The notes beneath the pieces were generated by a model. The model was given only the letters and a program-made list of their open reading frames with translations, made no database searches and had not been told where the DNA came from. From Cervus elaphus (Eukaryota; Chordata; Mammalia; Artiodactyla; Cervidae), in contig NC_057818.1 in the NCBI RefSeq assembly GCF_910594005.1, positions 58,788,001 through 58,852,000 of the forward strand: a stretch of DNA of 64,000 bases, written 5' to 3'. This document shows, piece after piece, positions 11,245 to 22,593 of this stretch. Positions within the stretch are counted from its first letter, which is position 1, and each line of letters opens with the position of its first letter. The position numbers and the translations under genes were made by a program.

Positions 11245-12815
11245 TCATTGATGTTGAGTAAGAAGTGAATAATTGATAAAGGCTTTGCCACATGCTGTAC
11301 ATTTATATGGTCTCTCACCAGTATGGATTCGCAGATGTGGAGTTAAAGCTGAACTTTGCTTAAAAGCCTTGCCACATGCTGTACATTTATAAGGTCTCTC
11401 CCCAGTATGGGTTCGCTGATGTAGAGTTAAACTTGAAATCTGGTTAAACGCCTTGCCACATGCTGTACATTTATAAGGTCTCTCCCCAGTATGGATTCGC
11501 TGATGTTGAGTTAAAGTTGAACTCTTCTTAAAAGCCTTCCCACATGCTGTACATTTATAAGCTCTCTCCCTGGTATGAATTTGCTGATGTTGAGTAACAC
11601 ATGAACAGCAGTTAAAGCCTTTGCCACATTCTGTACATTCGTATGGTTTCTGCCCAGTATGGATTCGCAGATGTTCAGTTAAATATGAACTCTGATTAAA
11701 GGTTTGGCCACATGTTGAACATTTGAAATCTTTCCTTCCTGTATGAATTTTCCTATGTCTACTTAGATTTGGTGAGTTACTAAAGACTTTTCCACATGTA
11801 TTACACTTGCAGTGTTTCTGCTTACTCTGAATATTCTGCTGCTGAATAAGTTTTGAAGACTGGTTAAAAACTTTACCATAATCATAACAATTATAAGTCT
11901 TCTCTCCAACATCAATACTCTTATAAGTATCAATAGTAAGATTTGAGCTTTGATAAAATATATCCCTACACTTATTATGTTCAGAATTCTCATCTGAAAA
12001 TTGATGTCCCTGTTCTTTCACGAGATATGAAACTTGGTCAACACTATGCCCAGTTTCATTGCATGAAGAGCTTCTCATTCCATCATGCATACTCTTGTAA
12101 TTATTGGGGGTAGAGCTCCTGCTTAAGGCATTACTCATTTTGTTACACTTGTAAAGTTGTTCAACACTAATTATACCTCTATATGTATTGAACAATGATG
12201 GCTGAGTAAGGTCTCTCCCATTATTATCACCATTACAGATTTTGGAACAAGGAGACAGTAGTTCCTGGTTGAAGAACAAGAAATCCTTGTTAAAGGATCC
12301 CTCAAATTGATTGTATTGGGAATTTCCCCCCTCATGTTTAAGTTTCTGGTTTCCAGACATGTTTGAATGTATATTTAATAGACAGCTATGCTCAGAGTAT
12401 AGGTTTGAATGAGCATTTGCAGTAGAGACTAGATGACCTTCCAGATTTTCCACATTTCCCTTCAGAGAACATGTATGTTTCAAGAGATGATGAGGATCTT
12501 TGCTGACAAATATACGCTTAACTTCAAATGTTGATGACTGAAATTCGTCATCTGAAATTGGTTTTTCCTTATTTGATTCACATCCTTGATTTCTTTTGGC
12601 GGAAATGTTTACTTTATGGGAAACTGTACCAACTTGGTTGTGTCCATCATAACATGCTCTCCGCTCTTTATATGCCCTCATAGATTCCCAGTCCTTGGTT
12701 AAATGTAAATTTCTAAGGTGAAATCTTTCATATATTCCTAGCTTTGCCGTTGGGAGTAAATCTTCTAAGCCTGGATTTTGGGTCCTCAAACCCTGGGTGT
12801 CGTGAGAAGACACAG
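11245..12815 (-). CDS. Zinc-finger exon of KRAB-ZNF gene 2, truncated by a premature stop
   Basis: This is the last coding exon of a sequence-specific DNA-binding repressor. The acceptor tctttcag precedes CT GTG TCT TCT at 12815, in phase with the KRAB-B exon. Residues 1-334 are a spacer with degenerate fingers (YNCYDYGKVF). From residue 335 come six complete C2H2 fingers with TGERP-type linkers (HTGRK, HTGQKP and HTRERA variants early). Finger 7 stops at LLTQHQ, where CGA has become TGA (11247-11245), before its second zinc-binding His. Six more fingers continue in the same frame to a stop at 10717. The predicted protein with start, KRAB-A and KRAB-B exons is 601 aa. Confidence 0.85.
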
Positions 12816-14713
12816 CTGAAAGATACCAAATAATAAGTAATTCTACTTACTATTCTTGGGGAATAGAGTTTACAATTTACTTAAAATTGGCATACACTTG
12901 GCTAGATTAAGCCTAAGACCGAGATAGAAGGAGTTAAGATGGCAGAGGATTCGGAAGACGTGGAGAATACCCATGGTTCAGGTGGGGCCAAGATCAATGC
13001 CAACACAGGGTCACACGAGAGCTCGCACAGCACATGAAAGATGACATGCAGAGCACTCTCCGAGCAGAACATCCTCAGAGGAGCAACACTCAGTGGCTTC
13101 CCTCCCAGTGGGTGTGCTCCAGTCCCACTAGATCAGAAGCACCACAGATCAGAGCAGAGCTCATTTCAGACCTGGGGCCTCTGCTCCACTAATCAGGAAG
13201 CAGACCCCCCACAGACAGTGACAGCCACAGAGGAAAGGCGAAGGGGCCCTCAGGATCCGGGCAGGCTCTGGTCACAATAGTAACAATCAACCCCCTCTCA
13301 AGGGCATAAGGGCACAAGTCTCTGGACCACCTCACCCACCAGGGAGCAGACACCAGAGCAAGAGGAACTAGGATCTGCAGCCTGCAGAACAGAGACCACA
13401 AACACAGAACATTGGACAAGATGAGATGACAGAGGAGTATGGTGCAGAGGAGAAGTCAAGATAGAAACCTGCAGGAACAATGAAGCGAGGAGCAGTTGAG
13501 CAGTGTCATGAGTAATTTTTGCTTGAAGTAATCAAATTTACAGACAAAACATTTTCACAAATGCTAATGCCTACTTATTATTTAACCCACTTACCACTCA
13601 TGTTGTTATCGGAGCATGTTCTAATAGAGTCTAAAATAGTAAATGATATTGACCTAGAACTAATCAGAAATAGATGGCATAAATGATAAAGTCCTGGGAT
13701 GTTTCATAAAAAACAAGATAGATTTAATAAGCTAAGAGTTCTTAACAAATCAAATGAGAAGTGAGACTTGAAAAATATGGTGAGAACACAGGGAACTCTA
13801 CTCAATGCTCTGTGGTGACCTAGATGGGAAGGAAATCTAATCAAGAAAGGAAATGTGTATGTGTATCACTTATTCTTTCTGTATAGCAAAACTAACATAA
13901 CATTGGAAAATAGCATTATTGGAACAGAAAAATTTCTTCTTAAAGATTTCTCTATATAATCTATAAGCTTAATAGTGAAGAACAATCAGAAAAAAGCACT
14001 GTGGGAAATGTTCTAAACTCCAATGTCAGTAATTTGTTTAAGAACTCTGTGAGTTAAATAAATATATTAAAGCATTTTAGCATTAATGAATTGGGACAAA
14101 TATACTTAACACACTTAATGTTAGCTCATATAAAAAAAGAGAATCTTTAACATAAAATTCAGATTTGCATTCTCTCATTTCAATGAGGTGTCTTATGCAG
14201 TGAAGAAAGAATTTGACTATGAAATTTCTAAGGTCATATGTGTAGTTTCCAGTAGACTGGAAATTATATGGTAGAATTCAAAAAACATCTGTCCCCAGTA
14301 TTCCTAGAAGTTTGGCAATTTTTTCACAGCTCCACCCACACACTTCTGACTAGGGACAGAATCAGCACTTTTAAAAGGGCTTAATATAGTTACTCAGAAA
14401 TATGCAGATTTCCTAAAACCGCCCCAAAATGGACGAGTTATCAGGTCATAGAGGTTGTTCCAGGCCAAGACAAGTATTTTGGTTCTAACTGTAAATATGA
14501 AAATTAATCACTGGAGAAAAATACACAAATGATGAAAAGAATCAGGAATGGGTCAGGAGATGATGCTCTATGACAGTGACAGAAATAAACCTAGGCTAAT
14601 CCAAAATCATCTCCACTGAAGCAGATCTTCTCAAACCACACGACAAAATATGACTTCCTCCCCAATGCTTGTTCGTCTCACCTGACTTATCTGCTTCATC
14701 CATAGACACATAC
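12816..14713. other. Intron of gene 2 between KRAB-B and finger exons, with L1 pieces
   Basis: 12928 to about 13475 matches artiodactyl L1 5'-UTR sequence on the plus strand ('gagttaagatggcagaggattcggaagacg ... caagaggaactaggatctgcagcc'), but about 1.1 kb of it present in units C and D is deleted near 12967. About 13794-13925 is L1 3'-UTR-like. The rest is AT-rich intron. Confidence 0.6.
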
Positions 14714-14806
14714 CTGGGTGTATGGCTGTCTCCATTCTCCTTACATCCCAGGGATCCTTCATTTCCTCCAGAAACTTGACCAGGCCCGGCTTAGAGACCA
14801 CTAGAC
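14714..14806 (-). CDS. KRAB-B box exon of gene 2
   Basis: Minus strand: acceptor tgatgaacag / GT CTA GTG GTC TCT AAG, 93 nt, donor CACCCAG / gtatgtg. It encodes LVVSKPGLVKFLEEMKDPW and then DVRRMETAIHP, a standard KRAB B-box, which strengthens KAP1 binding. The phase is 1 in and 1 out, so it joins TTG-G from KRAB-A and CT-GTG of the finger exon without a break. Compared with the gene 3 and gene 4 copies, SKPD is SKPG and LVT is LVK here. Confidence 0.9.
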
Positions 14807-15119
14807 CTGTTCATCAGAAAAAGGAATATGTGTTTTCTGAGATATTCATCAATTTCCAATCCAATATGTATTCAGGTGAGAGAGAAGTCAAGGTAGAAAG
14901 TTAAAATAGCATTAAGAAAAAGAATTTCACCAAATAGTTTATTGGAAGCATCTTTAAAAGACAAATGCATCAGAATCAGATTCTGATATTATGCTCAAGT
15001 ACTACTAAGGCAAAAGCAGGTAGTGGAATTCCGGTTTTAAGAGGAGAGTGGCACTATTTGATACCACAGAACTTACAGAATTACCACCTAAATGGTAAAG
15101 CTAAAATGAAGTATACAAA

Positions 15120-16068
15120 GGTCAAGAAGCAACAGATGGAATCGTACATGGAACAGTTTACTGGTTGCAGATTGGGAAAGGAGTACATCAAGACCGTACA
15201 TTGACACCCTGCTTATTTAATTTCTATGCAGAGTACATCTTGTGAAATGCTGGGCTGGATGAATCACACCCTGGAATCAAGATTACCAGGAGAGATATCA
15301 ACAACGTCAGATAGACACATGATATCACTCTAATGGCAGAACTTGAAGAGGAACGAAAAAGCCTCTTGATGGGGGTGAAAGAGGAGAGTGAAAAAGCTGG
15401 CTTAAAACTCAACATTCAGAAAACTAAGATCATGGCATCCAGTCTCATCACTTCATGGCAAATAGATAGGGGAAAAGTGACAGATTTAATTTTGGAATGG
15501 GGCGGGGGCTCCAAAATTACTGCAGATGGTGACTGCAGCCATGAAATTAAAAGATGCTTGCCTTTTGGAAGAAAAGCTATGAGAAAGACAGCATATTAAA
15601 AGCAGAGACATCACTTTGCCAACAAAGGTCAAAGGTATGGTTTTTTCAATAGTCATGTATGGATGTGGTATTTGGAACATAAAGAAGGCTGAGCATCAAA
15701 GAATTGATGCCTTCGAACTGTGGTGCTGGAGAAGACTCTTGAGAGTCCCTTGGTCAGCAAGGAGATCACACCAGTCAATTCTAAAGAAATCAACCCTGAA
15801 TATTCATTGGAAGGACTGATGCTGAAGCTCCAATACTTCGGCCACCTGATGCGAAGAGCCAATTCATTGGAAAAGACCCTGATGCTGGGAAAGATTGAGT
15901 ACAGGGGAAGGGAGTGGCAGAAGATGAGATGGTTGAATAGCATTATTGACTCAGTGGATATGAATGTGAGCAAACTCTGGGAGTTAAAGAAGGCTAGGGA
16001 AGCCTGGCTTGCTGCATTCCATGGGATCGCAAAGAGTTGGACATGACTTAGCGACTGAAGAACAAGAA
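15120..16068 (+). mobile_element. BovB LINE fragment with RT-domain remnant, unit B
   Basis: Includes the reverse-transcriptase palm region and the C-terminal portion of BovB ORF2 (MAELEEERKSLLMGVKEES, then LNIQKTKIMASSLITSWQID). The catalytic YxDD position is destroyed ('gtcagatagacacatgat' reads stop-T-H-D). Several frameshifts. Lies in the intron between KRAB-A and KRAB-B. Confidence 0.88.
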
Positions 16069-16238
16069 GGCAGGTTATATCAAGAAAGAAGGTTACTTTC
16101 CCCTAGAAAGTAGGAATCTTAACCTCTACTGGACAAAGCAGAAAATTCCAGGAGACATTCTAGACTGAATGAACCAAAACCCTGAGATTTTTGGAATTTT
16201 GGGGTTTTTGAGGGATTGTATAAGCGAGTGATCCTCAC

Positions 16239-16365
16239 CCAAGCAGGCCAGATTCCCATAGTTCTCTAACATCACGTCCCTGTACAATTCCCGCTGACCG
16301 AGGTCCAGGCATTCCCACTCCTCTTGAGTGAAATCTATGGTCACATCCTGGAATGTCAGCAGCCC
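16239..16365 (-). CDS. KRAB-A box exon of gene 2
   Basis: 127 nt between acceptor atttcag (16367-16366) and donor gtgaggatc. Translation GLLTFQDVTIDFTQEEWECL then DLGQRELYRDVMLENYGNL contains all A-box landmarks including DV, EEW, and the MLE triplet, so KAP1 recruitment should be possible. Start exon at 20145-20278, KRAB-B at 14714-14806. Confidence 0.92.
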
Positions 16366-16676
16366 CTGAAATATAAAGGACATGAGCCACGTGGACCTGG
16401 GAAGACTTCCTAATGTGACCCAAGATGAAACCAGCAAGAGAAATGGTTTTGATTTAGGAGAATGTCTGGTGTTACACAGGAATATAATTTTTATACTGCC
16501 GTATTTTCCACAGTATTTCTAACCCCAGGAAAAGAGAATGAGATATGATCCACAGACCACTATAGAAACTATTCTGATCTGGAAGAGAAATTATAAAACA
16601 ATCCCATCAACACTGACTTATCTATTTTTGAGAGTTGTACTCCTGTGACCCAGGATAAACTGTCTATCAAGAAAAG

Positions 16677-16885
16677 CATGTTAGTAACTCAGTCATGTCT
16701 GATTCTTTCCGACCCCATGGACTGTAGCATGCCAGGCTTCTCTGTCCATGTGATTTTTCAGGCAAGAATACTGGAGTGAGTTGCCATTTCCTTCTCCATG
16801 GGAATCTTCCCCACCAGGGGATCGGACCCGGGTCTCCCACATTGCAGGCAGATTCTTCACCATCTGAGTCACCAGGGAAGCCCCC
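16677..16885 (-). mobile_element. Bov-tA SINE, unit B
   Basis: Antisense Bov-tA in the same intron position as 1190-1400, with flanking TATCAAG-type duplication (16664-16673, 16886-16895). Confidence 0.85.
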
Positions 16886-17369
16886 TATCAAGGAAACAGG
16901 AAATATTTTTAAAAAGCATGCTCTGATCTAAGAGTTCTGGAGTGGGGCCAATGTGCCACATTTTTAACAAGCTTATTTTAACTAGTAATGTTGAAAATTC
17001 TGACACATGAATGACCGTTCTGAAAAGCAAAGAGGTTGACCAGTAAGGTAAGAACTTATACTTAACATTGAATTTTAAGTGTTTTACAAAATTGACAGGT
17101 CTGACAGAATAGTACCCATAGCAGCAATCATCCTTTCAACTATAGTATATACTATATGTCTTTCTAAAAGTTTTTACAGGGTCTTGAATGCATCACATAA
17201 ATAATATAAAATCAACTACATTGTTGTTCCACCGGTTTGCAAATATTTTAACAAACATTCATTAAATGACAGATCTTGAATTTGCTTCAGTTTATCTGAA
17301 CTAAAATTTAACTAGTAAAACACAATTACCCATGGACATCACTAAAAAAAGTGTATAGGAGTTTTTCTA

Positions 17370-17548
17370 GGGTCTTCCCTGGTGGTCTTAGCTCCCAAGT
17401 CAGGAGGCTGGGTTCAGTCCCTTGTCAGAGAACTAGATGCCACACCCACAGCTAAAGTTTGCCTGCTGCAACAAAGTCTCCCACATGGCTCCAAGATTCT
17501 GTAGGCTACAACCAAGACAAAACTCAGGCAAACATAAATACGTGTATT
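17370..17548 (+). mobile_element. tRNA-derived SINE (CHR-like), unit B
   Basis: Paralogue of the SINE at 1891-2068, same head, B-box and tail. Confidence 0.6.
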
Positions 17549-17676
17549 TTTTAAAAAGAACTTTATATAACTGGGGAGAATACCAAAACAAGAAAAAGAG
17601 AAACATTTTCATGCATACAGACATATATATTAAAATGAGACTATATACTTACAAAGAGTATTAAGGAGAAGCTAAC

Positions 17677-18350
17677 ATTCAGAAAACTAAGATGATGGCA
17701 TCCGGTCCCATCACTTCATGGCAAATAGATGGGGAAAGAGTGGAAACACTGGCTGACTTTTTTTGGGGGGCTCCAAAATCACTGCAGATGGTGACTGCAG
17801 CCACGAAATTAAAAGATGCTTACTCCTTGCAAGGAAAGTTATGACCAACCTAGGCAGCATATTAAAAAGCAGAAACATTACTTTGTCCACAAAGGTCCGT
17901 CTAGTCAAGGCTATGAATTTTCCAGTAGTCATGTATGGATGTGAGAGTTGGACTATAAAAAAAGCTGAGCAGAGAAGAATTGCTGCTTTTGAAATGTGGT
18001 GTTGGAGGACTCTTGAGAGTCCCTTGGACTGCAAGGAGATGCAATCAGTCCATCCTAAAGGAAATCAGTCTGGATGTTCATTGGAAGGACGGATGTTCAA
18101 GCTGAAACTCCAATATTTTGGCCATCTGATGTGAAAAACTGACTCATCTGAAAAGACCCTGATGCTGGGAAAGATTGAAGGCAGGAGGAGAAGGGGACGA
18201 CAGAGGATGAGATGGTTAGATGGCATCACTGACTCAATGGACATGAGTTTGGGTAAAGTCCAGGAGTTGGTGATGGACAGGGAGACCTGGAGTGCTGCGG
18301 TTCATGGGGTCGCAAAGAGTCAGACACGAATGAGCGACTGAAATGAACTG
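17677..18350 (+). mobile_element. BovB LINE 3' fragment, unit B
   Basis: Paralogue of 2201-2885, from 'aacattcagaaaactaagatgatggcatccgg' to 'gagcgactgaaatgaactga', with its own frameshift near 18005 (GGAGGACTC). Confidence 0.87.
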
Positions 18351-19142
18351 ATTCATGTTCAGTTCAGTTCAGTTCAGCAGAGTTCATTCATATTCATGTC
18401 AATAAAATCGATATTCATGTCAATAAAATCAGTTCATGTTCAGTTAATCGAGATTCTTTTTAATGGGTTAAAATATATACATCTGCTTGTGGATGATATT
18501 CTTTGTATATTTTAAATACACAAGGGTGCAGACATATACAATGGTATGAGATAAATTAGAGCTCTTGGTTCTGAAACTTTAATTTCTTGAAAAACTGGAT
18601 CATTTTGTTGAGCTGTATCTTAGACATTCAACACAGGTGAAAACAGACTAGCACCAATAGGATTCTTGCAAATAGTTTTATAAAAAAATGCAAAAATGTG
18701 AGTAAGACTTTGTCTGTGATATGAGCGTGGAGTGTACTGGAAACATCACACTTGGGCTTGAGTGATGAAAACTCCCACTCCCAAAACCCAGTATCTATCA
18801 TCAACACAGTGAGTGTTCATTTTCCAAAGCAAAGAGAAACCAAGAAGATGTGGACTTTCTCCATTAACTGTGAGGGTTTTCACATGTTCCTCATTCCATT
18901 TTTCCACAGCCTTGTTTAAAGACAGAGGGAAAGAAAAACGAACTCTATAGCCTGATAATCTCAGAGAAATCACCAGAGCCAGTGGACATCATCTGTCATG
19001 GTGTGAATGCACGGCAGATGCACTATCAGAACCTGGGCATTTCGGAAAAAATAAGGAATTTATAACTTGAAGTGACATAAAAAATATCAGTTTTATGCAA
19101 AATTCATTTCATATATACTTCCTCTGTTTTGTATCCTAACAA
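18351..19142. other. Intron of gene 2, no recognised gene
   Basis: A shorter version of the 'attcatgtcaataaaat' repeat occurs at 18386-18430, followed by AT-rich intron matching 3010-3731. No exon signal seen. Confidence 0.55.
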
Positions 19143-19610
19143 TGTTGTCACGCGAGTGTATGTTCCTGGGTTCTTTGTCTCGTCACAACGAAAATTTGGA
19201 GTAACGGACATTAAAGCCCCTTGGCGGGTCACAGCTCTCAGAGGACAGACCGTGTTATAGCTCTTAAATAAATCAGTGTGACAGCTCTATTCATTTAGAT
19301 AATAGCCGGAAAATCCATCTTCGAGTTGTGAGGACAGGTCTATCCAAAGACACGAAGAGAAGATCGCCCCATCGCGCGGGAGAGAGAGAGAGAGAGAAGG
19401 AAGAGGGCTTTGGCTCCTGTTTTTATCTGTTTCTCTGCCCCTGGGTCTGTCTTATGTAAATCGGGCCTAGGCAGGCGCGTTGTTTGTTTTACCTGAGGTT
19501 TTCATTCCAGTCCTCGGACCTTCCTTTGTTCTATTTTCGCGGGCTTCCCCTTCCAGGTCTTTTAGCCACTGCCATTTTGGACTCTTTTTCCCTATTCTAA
19601 CTACCTAACA
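19143..19610 (-). mobile_element. LTR-like element, minus strand, unit B
   Basis: Paralogue of 3732-4204. Here the direct repeat CCTAACAATG flanks both ends (about 19133-19142 and 19604-19613), with a (GA)n tract inside. Family not recognised. Confidence 0.4.
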
Positions 19611-20144
19611 ATGTGTTTAACTACTAAGTCTTAGCATTACAGAGGACAGTATCTCCTAGTTTTCTTTTTATTTCTGAGCATTTTCTGAAAAATTCTGGAT
19701 CACTGAGTTTATTCAATATATAAGGGCATTTTCTAACTCCTAAAAAGCTGAAATGGCATCCATATGTAAACTCATTATGGCATTTCCCCTAGTTCCCTAA
19801 GATCCCAACACCGAACCACATCCCAGTGCGAATCTCGGATACTAGTGCCTCTCACAAAGGGAATATATTCACCAGTTGAAAGTCGCTAATTCATGTTGAG
19901 AATTCATCATGCTCCATAGAAAGCCAGGATACAGAAAAGACAGACAAGATTCTGGGACTCAAGGAAGAAGTGGTCTAAAGAGCCAGGCTTCACTATGATA
20001 AGAAGAAAAGGAAAAAATAGAAGTTGATAACAAACACCCAGGCAGAAAAGTTAGAAGCAGAGAACTAAAGGTGTGCAGGTTCTCAGTCCAGGCATTTCAG
20101 GAAGAAAAGCAGACACAGCCCCAGACCCGGGACAGGACACGTAC

Positions 20145-20278
20145 CTGAGAAGCTGCCATTTCCTCCTCTTCTTCCTCCTGCTCTGCGTCTTCTCTGGGGA
20201 TGTTACATCCCAAACTCACATCTGCATCTTGAGAAAATACCTTCAAAGGCATCCATGCAGCTGTTTAACCTGCAACTG
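20145..20278 (-). CDS. Start-codon exon (MAASQ) of gene 2
   Basis: The same structure as the gene 1 start exon: acceptor tgtttccctgcag, 5' UTR, ATG at 20159-20157, GCA GCT TCT CAG and donor gtacgtg. 134 nt in total, 15 coding. It completes gene 2 as a four-exon reading frame. The ERV 5' LTR begins about 1.0 kb upstream (21292), so the promoter must lie in that gap or beyond the 8.6-kb insertion. Confidence 0.75.
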
Positions 20279-21287
20279 CTGCAGGGAAACAGAAGAAGTT
20301 TTCCTGTTTCCCTCACCCTTTTCTGAGCTCCTTTTCGACTTTCTGTGTTCCCAATCTGTAGTGGGGAATCAAGACTAACCTGATAATGCTAATCACATCC
20401 TGGTGCTCTACCCTATTTGCAGATCGTCCGGGCTAGTTCTTCTCCTTCCTTTTCGAGTTACAGAGAACAGTTCACGAGAGACAGTGGACCCTACTTCTGG
20501 GCTAGCTGACCCACCCTAGGAGGGTTGTGAAAGAAATGTAAGAGGAAGACCCGCATTCAGAGCCCTGAGGGGAAACCTCACACCTGAGACCTCAGGAAGG
20601 GAGGGTTTAGGGAGGGAACTTCTAGAAACAAAGAAGGTCAACCTGATTCCCTGGGGAGGGGCTCTTTCTAGGATGGGTGTGGTGGTCCACAGCCTGCCTG
20701 TACCCTTGGGGGCTGGGAGGGGAGAGGTGAGTGTTTGGTCAGAATCACCTGGGGGTCTTGGGTTCCTGCCAGGCTTTACTTGCAGAATTCTTCCCAAAGA
20801 TCTCCCCTGTCCTTAGTTTTTTTTCACCCGCCTCTGCAGCCTGGGGACACAGGTTTTCACAAAATGATTTGCTTTTTGTGACCACCTCTCTGCAGGCGTG
20901 GCAGCTCCAACTTCAGAGACCAGGAGCCTGGAAGCATTTCCATCCCCGCTTTCTTGGAAAAGAAACCAGGGGCAGCAGGAGGCCTGGCGTGTTGCAGTCC
21001 AGGGCGACTGAGCGACTGAACTGAACTGAACTGAGCAGGACACGCTAGGTTCACAGTGCGTATGGGCTGAGCCAAATGCCTCTGAAAACGATGCCCTAAA
21101 TGCTATCTGATGACCAACCAAGGAAGTAATGATCGGTGTTGTCATAAGTTACATCACACATGAATTAACACCTGAGAATGTTGTTGCTCTACTTCCTGTT
21201 TGTGTTTTTCTAGGTTTTATGAATCAACTGCTACAGTTCATTCTCTGCTCCATTTAGAGAGCTCTATTTTCCCACATCTTTAAAGTA
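20279..21287. other. Upstream region of gene 2 (candidate promoter), no gene seen
   Basis: Homologous to 4875-5880. Contains the same truncated BovB tail at about 20960-21030. Bounded on the right by the ERV target duplication. No coding region recognised. Confidence 0.5.
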
Positions 21288-21291
21288 CAAT

Positions 21292-21822
21292 TGAAGAAGG
21301 AATTCATAGGGCCTGGAGTCCATCTCAGGCCTGTCTGTGGTGATCGTGCGTGGCCACCTCTCCAGTGGACTCTGAACTCTGTGCTTAGCGCCTGTGGGAA
21401 TGATAATGGAAGGATAAGACCCCCCCTCTGGGCAGGGGAATCTTGAAGAAGAGAAAACAGACACTAATCACCCCTGCCTCCGGACACTATCTATCACAAT
21501 GTAAGCACAGGCTTATCGGTTATTAACTATTTGGAATGTAACTGCGGGCTTATTGATTATTGACTGTTTGAACACATAACACGTGAATGATGGGGTTACT
21601 GTAGTTGTATTTACCCTTCCTTTGTTTATGTAAGTCTCAAGGGAATTGGGGTAGTGGGTTTGGACACGTACACATGGGGTATAAAAGATTTTCATAAATG
21701 CTGGACGGGGTCCTTGGCTAAGAGGAGACTCTGCCTTGGGCCCGCCGCCGTAATAAACTGCACTCCACTATCTGCATTGTCCTTCTGAGTGAGTCTGTTT
21801 CCCTGAAAGCGTGGCTATAACA
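21292..21822 (+). repeat. ERV 5' LTR
   Basis: 531 bp, from TGAAGAAGG to GGCTATAACA. TATAAAA box at 21680-21686 and AATAAA at 21752-21757 mark the U3/R boundaries, as expected of a gammaretroviral LTR. Oriented away from gene 2, with its U3 side nearest the gene 2 start exon. Confidence 0.93.
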
Positions 21823-21824
21823 TT

Positions 21825-21842
21825 TGGTGCATTGGCCGGGAA
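21825..21842 (+). promoter_or_regulatory. Retroviral primer-binding site, tRNA-Gly type
   Basis: TGGTGCATTGGCCGGGAA, two bases after the LTR end. It is complementary to the 3' end of mammalian tRNA-Gly(GCC) including CCA, which is known to end CCCGGCCAATGCA-CCA. Position and length are as expected for minus-strand DNA priming. Confidence 0.85.
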
Positions 21843-22250
21843 ACTCCTCACTTTGAGGAGACAGGTCTCATTTGAGGCCACCCCGAGGCTTTGTAGCTTG
21901 AATCTCCTAGAGGGGGGAAGGCTCCTCGCCCCTCTGGAAGTATTCAGCCTTTCAAAGCCCGGTTTCTTCGCTTTGGCAGGTAGTGAACGGCAGCAGGGAA
22001 CTGAGCGCTCAGGTGAGGAGGAGCCCACCCAGCAGGGTGGAAGAGGGGGCCTGATCACCCCCCTGGAGGGACCAGAAGGGAGCCGCATAGGAAACTGGTT
22101 TGGGTTGGTGACAATAGCTGCTCGGCACTGAGGCCGACGGCCGTGCCAGGGATGAAGAGAGGGACTTAGGGTTTAAGAAGGCCAGTCAGGAGGTGTGTCC
22201 ACGCCGTCCTAGGGAACGTGCCGAGCTGTCGCCACAGGTTTTTCTTTTTT

Positions 22251-22403
22251 TCTTCTTTTTTTTTAATATATATTTATTTATTTATTTGACTGCATGAGGT
22301 CTTAGTTACAGCACATGGGATCTTGTTCCCTGACCAGGGTTTGAACCCGGGCCCCCTGCATTGGAAGCACAGAGTCTTAGCCACTGAACCACCAGGGAAG
22401 TCC
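22251..22403 (-). mobile_element. tRNA-derived SINE inserted in ERV leader
   Basis: Antisense SINE with poly(T)/TTTATT tail, 'gggtttgaacccgggccc' (B-box) and 'ccactgaaccaccagggaagtcc' head. Flanked by the duplication CAGGTTTTTCTTTTTT (22235-22250 and 22404-22419). It interrupts the untranslated leader upstream of gag, so it postdates the provirus or its source copy. Confidence 0.85.
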
Positions 22404-22593
22404 CAGGTTTTTCTTTTTTTTACAAAGAGGATATTGATTTCTGCATGCTCGTATTCTGCCCTCCCCCAGGAGGTACCCATCTGCTGTGTGACCCATCATC
22501 TCCCCTGCCAGTGGAGACAGGTAAATTGGCTTCTCAGGAAGGCCCTGGGACGTGGGAATCCAGAGGTAAGAAAATGGGAGGAAGGCCACTGTA

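Noticed and set aside
10640..11700. Regular 84-bp repeats (also 34850-36100, 56040-57400) resembling a CRISPR-like or satellite array
   Set aside because: They are in-frame C2H2 finger codons on the minus strand with conserved Cys/His positions and TGERP linkers.
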